Assembly (NCBI GenBank): GCA_026415395.1
Contig: JAOAHD010000020.1
Span: 62,001-126,000, forward strand
DNA: 64,000 nt
Direction of reading: 5' to 3'
Origin: Candidatus Binatia bacterium
GTDB taxonomy: Bacteria > Desulfobacterota > Binatia > HRBIN30
The notes under the pieces were generated by a model. The model did no database searches, was not told the origin of the DNA, and worked only from the letters and a program-made list of their open reading frames with translations. The translations under genes were made by a program, and so were the position numbers. Shown in pieces: positions 11,086 through 21,588 of the stretch (the first letter of the stretch is position 1; the number at the start of each line of letters is the position of its first letter).

Positions 11086-13587
11086 ATGGACGTAATCGAA
11101 AAAGGCCACCGGATCCCGGTGAACATCGAGGACGAAATGCGGCAGTCCTTCATGGACTACGCCCTGTCCGTCATCATCAGCCGCGCTGTCCCGGATGCGC
11201 GCGACGGGCTGAAACCTGTGCAGCGGCGCATCCTGTACGCGATGTACGACCTCGGCAACGACTGGAACAAACCCTACAAAAAGTCCGCGCGCGTGGTCGG
11301 TGACGTCATTGGTAAGTACCACCCACACGGCGATGCGCCGGTGTACGAGGCGGTGGCCCGCATGGCGCAAGATTTTTCCATGCGCTACCCACTGATCGAC
11401 GGGCAAGGAAACTTCGGGTCCATCGATGGCGATCCGCCCGCCGCCATGCGGTACACCGAGGTCCGCATGGCGCGCATTGCCAGCGAACTCCTCGCGGACA
11501 TCGACAAGGAGACCGTCGACTTTGTTCCCAACTACGACGAAACGCTGCAGGAGCCCGTTGTCCTCCCCTCGCGCATTCCGAATCTGTTGATCAACGGCGC
11601 CGCGGGGATTGCTGTCGGCATGGCCACGAGCATCCCGCCGCACAATCTCTCGGAAGTCATCGACGCTTTAGTGGCGCTGGTGGAGCGGCCGGAGCTGACC
11701 GCCGACGAGTTGATGGAGTACGTACACGGGCCGGACTTTCCCACCGGCGGCTTGATCCTCGGTCGCGAGGGAATTCGCGACGCATACCGAACCGGCCGCG
11801 GAGGCATTGCCGTGCGCGGGCGCGCGACCATCGAAACCGAACCCAAAAGCGGGCGCCAAAGCATCGTGATTACCGAGATTCCCTATCAGGTGAACAAGGC
11901 GCGGCTGATCGAGCGCATTGCTGAGCTGGTGAACGAGAAGCGCATTACAGGCATCGCCGACCTGCGGGACGAATCGGACCGCGAGGGACTCCGGATTGTT
12001 GTGGACGTCAAGCGCGACGCAGTGGCTGAGGTGGTGTTGAATCAGCTTTACAAACTCTCCGACCTGCAAACCACCTTCAACGTGACCATGCTGGCCATCG
12101 TCGACCGGCGGCCGCGCCTGCTGAACCTCCGCGATGCCTTGCAGGTCTTCCTGGACCATCGCCGGCAGGTGATCGTCCGCCGCACCGCATACGAGCTTCG
12201 GCAAGCCGAAGAGCGGCTCCACATTCTCGACGGTCTCAAGGTTGCGTTGGATCGCTTGGACGAGGTCATTCGGCTCATTCGCAGCGCTGCCGATCCAGCG
12301 GCCGCACGTGCAGAGTTGATGGATCGGCTGGCGTTGAGCGAGCGGCAAGCACAGGCAATTTTGGAGATGCGCCTGCAACGCCTGACGAGCCTCGAACGCG
12401 ACAAGCTGTTGCAAGAGCGGGAGGAGGTAATCGAGAGGATTGCCCGCTACCGCAGGATTCTTGCCGACGAGCGCGAAGTTTCTTCCCTCATTGTGGATGA
12501 ACTGCGCGAGGTGCAGAAGCAGTATGGCGACGCCCGGCGCACGGAAATTCTCGACCACGCGGAGGAGCTCTCCGCGGATGCGTTGATCGCCGATGAGGAG
12601 GTGGTAGTAACGATTTCCCACGCCGGTTACGTGAAGCGGAGCCCGCTCAGCGAGTACCGCTCGCAGCGGCGCGGGGGGCGAGGCCTGATTGGCGCGACCA
12701 CGAGAGAGGAAGACTTTGTCGAACACCTCTTTACCGCATCCACCCACGCTTATTTGTTGGTGTTCACCACCTCCGGCAAAGTGTTTTGGCTCAAGGTCCA
12801 TGAAATCCCAGAGTTTGCGCGCGCTGCGCGCGGCAAGGCAATTGTGAATCTTCTCCAACTCGGCAGCGACGAGAAGATTTCTGCGGTTCTTCCGGTGCGC
12901 CGCTTCGATGGTGGCGGCTATGTGTTCTTCGCAACGCGCAAGGGCACGGTGAAAAAGACGCCGCTGGTTGCCTTTTCGAACCCGCGCCGGGTTGGCATCG
13001 TGGCGATCGATCTCGAAGAGGGCGACGAAGTCATTGGCGTGCGCCTCACCGATGGGGAACGAGAAGTGATTCTTTCTACGGCCGAGGGCCAAGCCATTCG
13101 CTTCCGCGAAGCGGATGTCCGCCCCATGGGCCGTGCGGCGGCCGGTGTGCGAGGCATTACGCTCGACGAGGGCGATGTGGTGGTTGGCCTCGACGTGGTC
13201 GACCCGCAGGCGACCCTGCTGGCAGTTTCGGAGCGTGGCTTCGGGAAGCGCACACCGATGGACGAGTACCGGGTGCAGGCGCGCGGGGGCAAAGGGGTGA
13301 TCACGATGAAGGTCACGGAGCGCACCGGAAAAGTTGTCGGCGTGCAAATGGTGCACGACGACGAAGTCATGCTCATCACCGACACGGGTCGGGTCATTCG
13401 CTTCCCGGTGCGCGACGTGTCGGTGATTGGCCGCAATACACAGGGCGTGCGCTTAATCGACCTTGAAGGCGAAGAGCGTGTGGTCGCCGTGGCCCGTTTG
13501 GCGGAGCGTGAAGACGGCGTCGCCCCAGCCAACGGCAGCGACACGCAGAACGGCGAAGCTGCAGGCGAAGGCGAGACCATCCACTGA
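11086..13587 (+). CDS. gyrA: DNA gyrase subunit A
   Basis: An 833-residue breakage-reunion subunit. The catalytic tyrosine is Tyr123 in [10 protein letters not shown]. The C-terminal beta-pinwheel carries the GyrA box QRRGGRG, the mark of gyrase rather than topoisomerase IV. In the quinolone-resistance-determining region the motif reads HGDAPVYEA: residue 84 (E. coli Ser83) is Ala and residue 88 (E. coli Asp87) is Glu. Several lineages have Ala at the first position naturally. The ATG has AAGGA 8-12 bp upstream and lies 30 bp after gyrB, so the two subunits are co-expressed. The C-terminus ends in an acidic, low-complexity tail rich in Gly, Asn and Glu. Confidence 0.97.
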   Translation: MDVIEKGHRIPVNIEDEMRQSFMDYALSVIISRAVPDARDGLKPVQRRILYAMYDLGNDWNKPYKKSARVVGDVIGKYHPHGDAPVYEAVARMAQDFSMRYPLIDGQGNFGSIDGDPPAAMRYTEVRMARIASELLADIDKETVDFVPNYDETLQEPVVLPSRIPNLLINGAAGIAVGMATSIPPHNLSEVIDALVALVERPELTADELMEYVHGPDFPTGGLILGREGIRDAYRTGRGGIAVRGRATIETEPKSGRQSIVITEIPYQVNKARLIERIAELVNEKRITGIADLRDESDREGLRIVVDVKRDAVAEVVLNQLYKLSDLQTTFNVTMLAIVDRRPRLLNLRDALQVFLDHRRQVIVRRTAYELRQAEERLHILDGLKVALDRLDEVIRLIRSAADPAAARAELMDRLALSERQAQAILEMRLQRLTSLERDKLLQEREEVIERIARYRRILADEREVSSLIVDELREVQKQYGDARRTEILDHAEELSADALIADEEVVVTISHAGYVKRSPLSEYRSQRRGGRGLIGATTREEDFVEHLFTASTHAYLLVFTTSGKVFWLKVHEIPEFARAARGKAIVNLLQLGSDEKISAVLPVRRFDGGGYVFFATRKGTVKKTPLVAFSNPRRVGIVAIDLEEGDEVIGVRLTDGEREVILSTAEGQAIRFREADVRPMGRAAAGVRGITLDEGDVVVGLDVVDPQATLLAVSERGFGKRTPMDEYRVQARGGKGVITMKVTERTGKVVGVQMVHDDEVMLITDTGRVIRFPVRDVSVIGRNTQGVRLIDLEGEERVVAVARLAEREDGVAPANGSDTQNGEAAGEGETIH

Positions 13588-13627
13588 CGATCTGGGCGTT
13601 AGCGTGGCGCGAGCGGCATAGCGGCTG

Positions 13628-14683
13628 TCACGCATCCAACCCGGGGATGCCGAGCGACTGGATTTGCCGCGCATGGTCACCTTCTTCGTAACGCAGAAGC
13701 TCTCCGTAGCGGCGAAGCACCCGGTAGGCGAGCGCTGCCGCCAACACGCGGATGGGGTAATCCGCGGGCAAGCTTTGCAAGTACGGTTGGATGGTCAGAA
13801 AATCCGTCGCCCCGTAACGCTGCATAATGTCGCGCAGGCCACCGTTAGCGGGTCCGATGTTGTAGGCGAGTAGGGCCAAGAACAGGTCGCCGTTTTGTTG
13901 CTGCCAGTAGTAGCGCAGGGTCGCGGCTGCGAGGAGCGCGTTGTGGTGGGGGTTGTCCCAATCGAGTTTGTTGGCCCCCGTGATGCGCTTCACGACTCGT
14001 TCAACGGGCGCCGGCACCGCGGTGATTTGGAACAAGCCGTGCCCGCCGTCGGCGCTTTTTCTCGGCAAGAAGGAAGACTCTGTTGCGGCAATGCCGACCA
14101 GCAGCTCGCTGGGCAAGCGGAAGCGGACACTGGCTTCCTCGATTGCCGGTAGGTAGGGCGCCGCGCGCCGCAGGACGGTGGCAAGCTCGTCGAGCTTCGC
14201 CCGCCGGTAGGCGGCGTACACCTGATGGGCGATGCGTTCGCGCTCGCTTTCCGCGCGGGTAGCGAGATTGCGCTCGAGCTCCACGTAGGCACGCGTCGAG
14301 GCGTGCTGTGGGGCAAGCCACCAGGCGCTGGTCGCCAACGCCGCTGCCACGGCCAGCGGAGCGGCACGGTGCAGGTGGTGGAGCGGTGCCCTCGCCAGCG
14401 CCCAACCTGCCACGATGGCCACGGCGGAGACAAACGCGGTGGCCAAGCTTGCGAGTAAACGGAACCCTGGGCGCTGGACGGACCAGAAGAAGGAGAACGC
14501 TTGTCCAAACGCCCACACGGCCGCAGCGGCTGCGGCAGCGCTGAGAGTCGCCCACTCCAGGGTGAACCAGACCATGCGCGGCCACCCGGCCTGAAGCCAC
14601 GCAAGGCGGCCGCTGCTACTCCGACGTCGTGCCGTCCGCTTTTGCCGCGCTCGCGGCCGCCTCGCCTTCGTCCCCTCCGGCAT
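13628..14683 (-). CDS. Membrane-anchored lytic transglycosylase (SLT domain)
   Basis: A 351-residue protein. The N-terminus is basic (MPEGTKARRPRARQKR), followed by three probable transmembrane segments (about residues 38-64, 76-97 and 107-123). A periplasmic goose-lysozyme-like SLT domain follows. The likely catalytic acid is Glu202 in GIAATESSFLP, and GHGLFQIT and ALLAYNIGPANG are the usual downstream motifs. Such enzymes cleave peptidoglycan to 1,6-anhydro products. I chose the ATG at 14681-14683; the frame is open about 110 codons further, but that part lacks coding character. It converges on gyrA, 40 bp away. The triple membrane anchor is unusual, as most SLTs have a signal peptide or lipobox. 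The substrate is inferred from the fold only. Confidence 0.85.
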   Translation of the reverse strand: MPEGTKARRPRARQKRTARRRSSSGRLAWLQAGWPRMVWFTLEWATLSAAAAAAAVWAFGQAFSFFWSVQRPGFRLLASLATAFVSAVAIVAGWALARAPLHHLHRAAPLAVAAALATSAWWLAPQHASTRAYVELERNLATRAESERERIAHQVYAAYRRAKLDELATVLRRAAPYLPAIEEASVRFRLPSELLVGIAATESSFLPRKSADGGHGLFQITAVPAPVERVVKRITGANKLDWDNPHHNALLAAATLRYYWQQQNGDLFLALLAYNIGPANGGLRDIMQRYGATDFLTIQPYLQSLPADYPIRVLAAALAYRVLRRYGELLRYEEGDHARQIQSLGIPGLDA

Positions 14684-15058
14684 AGCCTCGAACCCGACTG
14701 CTAGCGGCCGCAGGTTGCGCCGGAAAGCGCGCTTCGTCGAGTTGCCCGAGGCACGCAGGGCCCCTTTGCACCGGCCCGTCCCGAACAAGCTGCGGGATTG
14801 GCATGGGTTGCGGCGGCCATCGACGAAACCGTCCCATGCATAACGTTGGTCATGACGGCGGAAGCAGCCAACGCGGTCCGGGTGAAATGGTGCGGAATCG
14901 CCAATCAACAGGCACGCACCGCTGCTTGTGGCGGCTTGAACCGCATCTGCCGGTCTGACGCGTTGCCGAACAGACACGCGCGATCCTGGGTGCAGTCGGT
15001 ACGCTCCGACCACCCCACGTTATGTGTCCTGCTGCGATCAACTGCGTTTCTGTTGCTG
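14684..15058. other. Non-coding gap between transglycosylase and decayed R-M island
   Basis: About 375 bp. Both strands have short open frames but none gives a recognisable protein. It marks the boundary between the conserved dnaA-gyrA block and the decayed restriction-modification island to its right. I see no repeats, tRNA or terminator. Confidence 0.4.
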
Positions 15059-16621
15059 TCACCTTAGCTTCGAAAAGGACGACGATCCCTTGCCAAGCAC
15101 CTCCACCAACTCGGCCAGCACGCGCACCTGCCCTTCGGCGCTTTCGCGGAGGACAATTGGGGCGAAATCCGCGTTCTCCGGCTCGAGGCGGATTTCCACG
15201 TCACGCCAGCCTTCGCGGTCGGCGGCCTTGCGGCTGCGGTAGCGCTTGACGGTGTAGCGCCCGCCTGTCTCGGGGTCGTGAATGTTGCGGTGTCAGACCA
15301 GGGCGATCTTTCCCTGGCGGCTCCCCTCGACCGGCGCCCGGAAGAGGCACCACGCTCCATCGGGAATCCGCGGCTCCATGGGGCGGTCCACCAACTGGGC
15401 GACGAACATGCCGGGCTGCAGCCACCGCCGCGAATCGGGTGCCACCCATTCCTCTGATGCGACGGCTTGGGGCTCACCGAAGGCGCCGGCTGCTGCCTTG
15501 AGAGTGAGGAGCGGCACGCAGGTGCGGTACTTCTCGTCCGCGCTCGAGGTTACGCGCCGGAAGGGCAGGACCTCCGCAGCCACCACTGGTGGTTCCGCCG
15601 CACCCTGTTCCGCCCACTTCTGCACCGAAGAGCTCCGCCTGCTCTAGGACCGTGAGCGTTGCCTTCTCCTGCTTGTCGGGCGGGTAGCCGTACTTCCGGA
15701 GCACCCGCTTGACCAGGCGGCGGAGGAGCGACCGCACGTTCTCGCGTTCGCGCGCTCGGTCCAGTCGATGGTGACGTTCCGCCGCACTGTCTCGACAAGC
15801 TCGCGGGCGATCTGCTTGAGGGTCGGCTCGCCTAGCACCGTGACCGCGCTGGCGTTGGTCTCGAGGGCATCGTAGAAGGCGAGCTCCTCTTCGGTGAGAC
15901 CGAGCACCTCACCTCTCCGGTCCGCTTTCCGCATCTCCCTGGCTAGGGCGGTCAGCTTCTCGATCACTTGGGCTGCCTCAACCGCTCGGCTCTGATACCG
16001 GCGGATCGACTGCTCCAACGGTTCGGCGAACGAGCGCGCCTGGACCACGTTCCTTCTGCGGCGAGTCTTGGTCTCGCCCGAAAGCAGCTTGCGCAGGAGT
16101 TCCACGGCGAGGTTCTTTTGCAGCATCCCCCGCACCTCGGCGAGGAACTCATCGGAGCGCATCGAGATGTCGGGCTTCTGGAGGCTCGCCGCAACGAAGA
16201 TTTCCACAACGCCTTCCGGGGCCACCGCGCGCGAGATGATCTGCCGCACGGCGTGATCGAGTTTCTCCTCCGGCCGTGCTTCTCGCGGCGCGCGCTTGGA
16301 GAGCACAGCCTGCACCGCATGGAAGAAGGCCACGTCGTCCCGAATCCGCAGCGCGGCTTCGTCGGGCACCGCGAGGGCGAAGGCGCGAGAAAGCTCCCGC
16401 CCGACCGCCGCAAGGAACCGGTCCTTGCCGTTCTCGTGGGCGAGGATGTGTTCCTGGGCGGCGGGGAGGAGCGCGAGTCGCTCCTCGTTCCGCCCCGTCT
16501 TCCAGGCGCGCCAGTCGAAGCCGTAAAAGAGGTCGCAGCAGACCTCGTACTTCTCCTGCATCAACGCCACGGCCTCGTTCTGGTTGATGGCTGTCGTGCT
16601 CGACCTCCGGATCCGGACCAA
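15059..16621 (-). pseudogene. Broken type I-like restriction subunit: HsdR C-terminal (DUF3387-like) domain fused to an S24 (LexA-like) peptidase domain
   Basis: Reading leftward, the first part matches the C-terminal half of HsdR ([20 protein letters not shown], then [35 protein letters not shown] and NVTIDWTER). The frame then shifts near 15750, continues with [20 protein letters not shown], and shifts again near 15625 into an S24-peptidase-like domain ([36 protein letters not shown]). A TGA at 15293-15295 interrupts that domain where a Trp codon is expected. The next frame segment, IHDPETGGRYTVKRYRS, runs to a TGA at 15059-15061. The helicase/nuclease front half is missing. Two frameshifts, a nonsense codon and the truncation show a dead gene. 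Confidence 0.85.
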
Positions 16622-17260
16622 GACGATCGGGCCGCCCGACCGGACACCCCACCGCAGGCTTGACTGTCACGTCCGTTGGCTCGGTGCGCGGGTCGCTCCC
16701 CAGGTAGGGAACGCCGTTCAGCTTGAGCCGGATACGGCTTCGTACACCGACGACCTACCCTTCCACGCGCGGGAGCGCGATTCCGGTTCCGACAACTCGT
16801 CGAAGTTGGGTGCCTTCAAGCTCCTCCCCACCACCTGCTGAGAGCACAGATGGGAGGTGAAGGCCCGAAGGCCGAGAATATGGCTCACCTCCTGGGTGGG
16901 CCTGCTCGCAATCCGCATCCCCACGGAGACGACGCAGTGGACATGCTTGCCTGGAGGTTCGCCCTCGCCCTTCCACTCCGTCTTGCGCAGCGCGTCCGCG
17001 AGTTAGCGGGAGGCGCTCGCTCGCCTCCCGCTCGGTCTCCCCGTCCACCGTGCTTTCTGCTTCGGCAAGGAGCTTGGTGTCGATGCGGAAGGTCAGCTCC
17101 TGCTGCCCGTCCGGGTTTTCCACTTCTTTGAAGGCATTCTCCTTGGCGATGTGCTCGTGGATCAGCTTGGCCAGGTCGGTGCTGTCGCAGACCACGATCG
17201 GCCGCCGCTTCCGGGCTTCCAGCGCACCGTACAACTCCCCTTGCCCGCTCTCCCGGTCGG
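16622..17260 (-). pseudogene. Remnant of a restriction-type SF2 helicase (Res-like)
   Basis: The leftward frame opens with YGALEARKRRPIVVCDST and continues DLAKLIHEHIAKENAF, then LTFRIDTKLLAEAEST. This is the region leading into the second RecA-like domain of DEAD/DEAH restriction helicases of the type III Res kind. A second frame carries the helicase end (SHILGLRAFTSHLCSQQVVG, RSLKAPNFDEL). Its motif VI normally reads QVVGRGLRR, but here the last arginines are altered. A third frame around 16640-16740 reads [20 protein letters not shown], which I do not recognise. At least two frameshifts and the absence of Walker A and B motifs show that only debris remains. It is sandwiched between an HsdR remnant and a methylase remnant. 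Confidence 0.72.
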
Positions 17261-19519
17261 CCGGGCAGAGGCGGAGGGGAAATTCACATCGCCACCACGG
17301 CAGAAAAGGTTGAAGTCTTCAATGTAGGGGGAGCAGAACACCAGATCCCATGTTTGTCCACCGACAACCTAGCCTTGCCTGCCGATACACAACGCCACAT
17401 TCTCCCCCGCGAGCATGTGGTGCATGACCTCGGGGCGCGGCATGCAGTGAAAGCCGCGCGAGCGGTCCGTGTAGTAGGCGTACCGCACATCGAAGGGGCG
17501 ATAGAGGATGGGCTTGATTTTATCCCGATTTAGGCCGGAATCTCGCAGGTCTTGTTGCGCCAGGGGCACTTTCCAATCACGCGCATCGTTGCCTAATCGA
17601 TATGCGTGCCGGGCTAGTTCGGGTCGCAGGCGGGAGAAGTTGAGTACCGTTGTCCACACCTCCTCGGGGGTCCAGTGGATGGTCAACCGGTCGCGGGCGG
17701 CGACGATGCCCACCCTGTAGGTGCGGAAGATGTCGGTCACCCTGGGGAAGGTGTTGCAGCGATCTAGATCGGCCTCCTCTCGCGGCACAAAGCGGCACAA
17801 AGAGGTAAAGCTTTGGCCTGGGGCGGATAACTTTTCACGGCGTGTTGGTTACGTTGTGGCACTTTAGCCAGGCTTACTTAAACTCCCGCGTGCCCCACAG
17901 GTCGGCATGGCGCACAACGGACTCGCCGCCTTTGCCCGTCTTCACGAAAAAGGCGATGGCCGCCCCTGCCGGATGTCGAAGACATTCTCGTCAGGGCTAC
18001 CATCGGGGCAGCGCTCTCGCTTCAGGGAGTTCCCGTGCAGGTCCAAGATGTAGATCTCGTCGAAGGTCTGCATCAGGCTGCGCCGCATGCCGCGGAAGGT
18101 GGGGTTGTCTAGGTAGGAGTGGTTCGTAATTAAGCCGGTCACGCCCTGCCCGGTCTGTTCGATCTTCCATTGGGCAAAGCGGATAAGCTTCACATAGTCG
18201 TCCTGCAGCCATTTAGGGTTCTTCTCCCCCAAAGGCTTACCGTCCACCTGCTTGTAGGTCTCGATCTGCTGGAGAATCCACTTCCCGTTGTTAGCCGAGT
18301 GCCCCGAATAGGGCGGATTGCCCAGGATCACCAGGATCGGAACCTTATTTGTCGACAAATTCCCGGACGGCCAGCTCGGCGGCCCGGGCCACGAAGGTCA
18401 TCGTGCCCGCCGCCGGGTCGAGCAGCGTCACCTCCTCGGAGGCCAGGCCGTCGGGCTTGCCGAAGTGCGACTTGAGCAGTTCTTGCAGGGAGCGGACAAT
18501 GTAGGAGACCACCGGGTCGGGGGTGTAGTACACGCCGCGGCGCTCCCGTTCCTCGGGGTCGTAGTGGGCCAGGAAACTCTCGTAGAAGTGCACCACCGAG
18601 TCGGTGCCGCGGCCCTCCCGGTAGTAGCGATCCATCATGGCGTTCACGTCGGCCACGGCCAGTACTTCGGCGATGTCGTCCACGATCCAGGCCATCTCTT
18701 CGGGGAGGTCGACTAGGGAGATGAACCGGAACAGGTCGCGCAGCACACCCACGGTGGGAGGGATGTGATCGAAGGCCGCCCCGCGGGAGAAGCCGTTGGT
18801 TGCTCGAGTACGGGCGGCGAATAGGCCATAAGTGATCGTCTGGGCATAGAGATCGGCAAAGTCTTCCCCGGTGAGACCGTCCATAAGGTTTTTGTGGAAG
18901 GCCTCATAAAACCCCAGGAGTGGACCATTTTGCGCTGTTTGTTCCTCGGCCAGCCGCTGCCGGACGATGTCCCGCAAGAAACGGGTGCGCTGGGCCGGTT
19001 CGACGGCCAGCTGTTCCGCGGTTAGGGGCCTCGGCAGGGAGAACCGGAGGAACTGTTCGATGAGCGGCCAGACCTGGACGGCGTTTTCCAGAGAGGGCAC
19101 CTGGTGCAGTTGGGCCAGGACGAGGGGCGGGCCAGTTGGGCCACGGCCACCCGCTGCCCGTTGCGGTAGAGGCGAAATTCGAGAAAGTTGGTCAGAATGA
19201 GGTTGGGGAAGGTGGTCAGATAGCGCCGCAACTGCTCGGAGACCTCAACCTGATCCAACAGCTCCTCGGTGGGCGGCTTGGCTTCGATTTAGCCCACTCT
19301 GCGGCTTGTCCCATCCCAGATGCGGAAATCGGGATTGCCGGCTTCTGTCGGGGGCGGTTGGATGGTCACCTGGATTTCTGGGCGCCTCATGACCTGGGCT
19401 ACAGCCTGGATGAGATCACGCAGCGCGGGGTAAAGGCTTTCCTCCCGCGCATCCCCCGTCTGGGTGACGTCGGTGAGCTTCTTGAGGTATGTTTTGAAAA
19501 TAGAGTTCTTCTGTGCCAT
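17261..19519 (-). pseudogene. Decayed single-chain restriction-modification protein (type ISP/IIG-like adenine-N6 methylase)
   Basis: Fragments in order match one large R-M methylase: the N-terminus MAQKNSIFKTYLKKLTDVTQ, then FPNLILTNFLEFRLYRNGQ, RGVYYTPDPVVSYIVRSL and motif I DPAAGTMTFVARAAE. The catalytic NPPYSGHS follows (NPPY codons at 18308-18319), then ITNHSYLDNPTFRGMR, DEIYILDLHGNSLKRE and finally ILYRPFDVRYAYYTDRSRGF. Damage seen: TAA at 19289-19291 where GY(I)EAKP expects Tyr; a frameshift in a C-run near 19125; a deletion with a frame change near 18350, between motif I and NPPY; a frame change near 17965; and stops near 17879 and 17840. Such enzymes methylate adenine and cut DNA in one polypeptide; this copy cannot be functional. 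Confidence 0.85.
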
Positions 19520-19527
19520 TTCTCACT

Positions 19528-19850
19528 CAACTGTTTGCCCCTATCGGCCCGCCCTTGACCCAGGTGCCATGAAACTGGTCCGGCAAGTTGCCTTCGGCGT
19601 CAATGTCGTCCTCGCCCAGGGGTTTCAGTACGTTTTGGCGGGCTTCGTCCAGCGGTCTTTATGCTTCTGGTTGTTCGGTCGGTGCGCCCTTTTGCAACTC
19701 CTCCCGAATCGCCTTGCGAAGCTCCTGATTCAACCACTTTTGAATGACGCGCTAGTTGTAGTTCATGAGGCGGTAGATGCCAAAATCCAGGTCGGCCAGA
19801 TCAAATTGGAAGAGTTCGTGAAGTAGGTTTTGGAACCTCTTTCGTGGTCT
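19528..19850 (-). pseudogene. N-terminal remnant of a type III Mod-like DNA methyltransferase
   Basis: Reading leftward gives FQNLLHELFQFDLADLDFGI and YRLMNYN, then a TAG, RVIQKWLNQELRKAIREELQ and another stop, then RPLDEARQNVLKPLGEDDID and AEGNLPDQFHG. This LFQFDLADLDFGIYR(I/L)MN block is a recurrent N-terminal module of large Mod-type adenine methyltransferases. At least two in-frame stops are present and the catalytic part is absent. It sits directly before the methylase pseudogene at 19519. Identification is from remembered family sequence, so the exact R-M type is uncertain. Confidence 0.62.
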
Positions 19851-20035
19851 CACGCCAATTCCCCCTTGCGTTGGCAAACGCATCAAAGTTCTTAACGTAT
19901 TTGATGGCGTAGGGCGGGACCGTGCAGATCATCTGCACCTTGCCCAGCCAGGGGTGCCGGAGTCTTTGCAGGCAGGGTAGGATTTGAAATTCGTGGTCAT
20001 GGTTGATTACGCAGGTTTGGTTCATCGAACAGGGT
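19851..20035 (-). pseudogene. Fragment of a DNA adenine methyltransferase around a degenerate DPPY motif
   Basis: A leftward frame contains LGKVQMICTVPPYAIKY followed by VKNFDAFANARG. Intact Mod-type methyltransferases have GKVQMIYIDPPYGIKYGSNF at this place, so the catalytic DPPY has become VPPY and neighbouring residues have drifted. Only about 60 residues remain. It lies between the RAYT pseudogene and another methylase remnant and probably belongs to the same eroded R-M cluster. The short length limits confidence. Confidence 0.5.
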
Positions 20036-20038
20036 ATT

Positions 20039-20615
<577 letters not shown>

Positions 20616-20678
20616 GTTCGCTTACCTGGTAAAATTGCCTTCAGCTAAGCTCACGCCCACGAGGTGTGTTGGCGGTAT

Positions 20679-20705
20679 CCCACGGCTTCGCCTCGAAGCC
20701 GTGGG
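20679..20705. repeat. Perfect 12-bp inverted repeat (hairpin)
   Basis: CCCACGGCTTCG, a CCT loop and CGAAGCCGTGGG form a perfect stem-loop. It lies 64 bp upstream of the RAYT pseudogene and is not followed by a T-run, so it is a poor terminator. CCGTGGG-type stems are common at IS200/IS605-type ends, and RAYT genes are often flanked by REP hairpins; either origin is plausible here. Confidence 0.75.
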
Positions 20706-20991
20706 TGGCTGAGTTCGCGCTGTTGGATCCTGCCGGAGAACCCATTTTCCTGCCGGTGCGCATGGCAACGCACCCTACCTTGTTCGCTGCGAGTCGATCA
20801 GAGCAAGTGCAACGGATGGCCGGGCGCGGCAAGGTGCAGGCGGTTCGCGACGTCGGTGCCCCGCATCTTCCGCGAGCGACGCCGCGGTTGCGCCGTTGAG
20901 GCGGGTCCGAGGGGTGCCCCGAGGTGGTCACGTGTCGATTCGTTGGGCTGCTTTCGTTGACAGGCGTAGGTGCTTTCTCTAGCGGCAGAGC

Positions 20992-21315
20992 ATGCGTTGG
21001 GTTTGGCTGCTGCTCGCGGCACTGTGTGTCGGTCTGGCCCCGGCAACCGAAGCTGGGGCAACGGGAGTACTTTCGTGCACTTCGCTTGTCGAGGGCGAGT
21101 TTGCAGCCACCGTGGAGGCTGCTCCGGTGCCGTCCCTCCGGAGCCGTGGCCAGCGCCCGGATCTCAAAGCGCTGCGGGGCGATGCCAGCCATGTCCGAAG
21201 CGGCGTCGTCGAAGCAAGCGCGGAACGACGGCCGCTAGCCCTGGTACGCGTTGCCCGCGACGCCCGCGCGACGGCGCACGCGCGGCACTTATTGCTGTGC
21301 GTATTGCGCTGCTGA
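20992..21315 (+). CDS. Possible small secreted protein, unknown function
   Basis: A 107-residue frame beginning MRWVWLLLAALCVGLAPATEA. This is a textbook signal peptide with a probable cleavage site after TEA. The mature part is Arg/Ala-rich and has Cys residues near its start and end (LSCTSL, LLLCVLRC). I do not recognise a family. It lies about 270 bp upstream of the metal-efflux operon on the same strand, where small periplasmic metal-handling proteins sometimes occur. No good ribosome binding site precedes the ATG, and most of the frame could be chance in GC-rich DNA; the leader-like start is the only real support. Confidence 0.35.
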   Translation: MRWVWLLLAALCVGLAPATEAGATGVLSCTSLVEGEFAATVEAAPVPSLRSRGQRPDLKALRGDASHVRSGVVEASAERRPLALVRVARDARATAHARHLLLCVLRC

Positions 21316-21588
21316 GTCAACGGCCTCGGTAACGCAACCGCTCGCGCCCAGTCGACACCGCAGCCGGCAGTAGCTGCGAAAACAGGGCGACGCCGCTGCG
21401 CATTCCTAGCCACACGTGGTGCGCGGGCAATTAGGGGCGGCGCCAATTCGTGCTCGTTTACGAGCGGGCGCCCGACCTCGTCCAGGGAAGATTCCAGGTT
21501 GGGAGTGCGCCGAAGCTTCCTGCGAGGGTCACAAGAGGAGTGAGATGAGAATAGAGTCCAACGGCTGGTTTTGCCTGCGGGAGGAACC

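Noticed and set aside
11668-13356. A 562-codon open frame on the strand opposite gyrA, and similar long frames opposite gyrB (9223-10212, 10411-11643)
   Set aside because: They mirror strongly conserved gyrase genes and have no recognisable domains; long antisense frames are expected in GC-rich DNA.
14798-15067. An 89-codon plus-strand frame between the transglycosylase and the R-M remnants
   Set aside because: No recognisable domain, no ribosome binding site, and Cys/Arg-rich chance-like composition.
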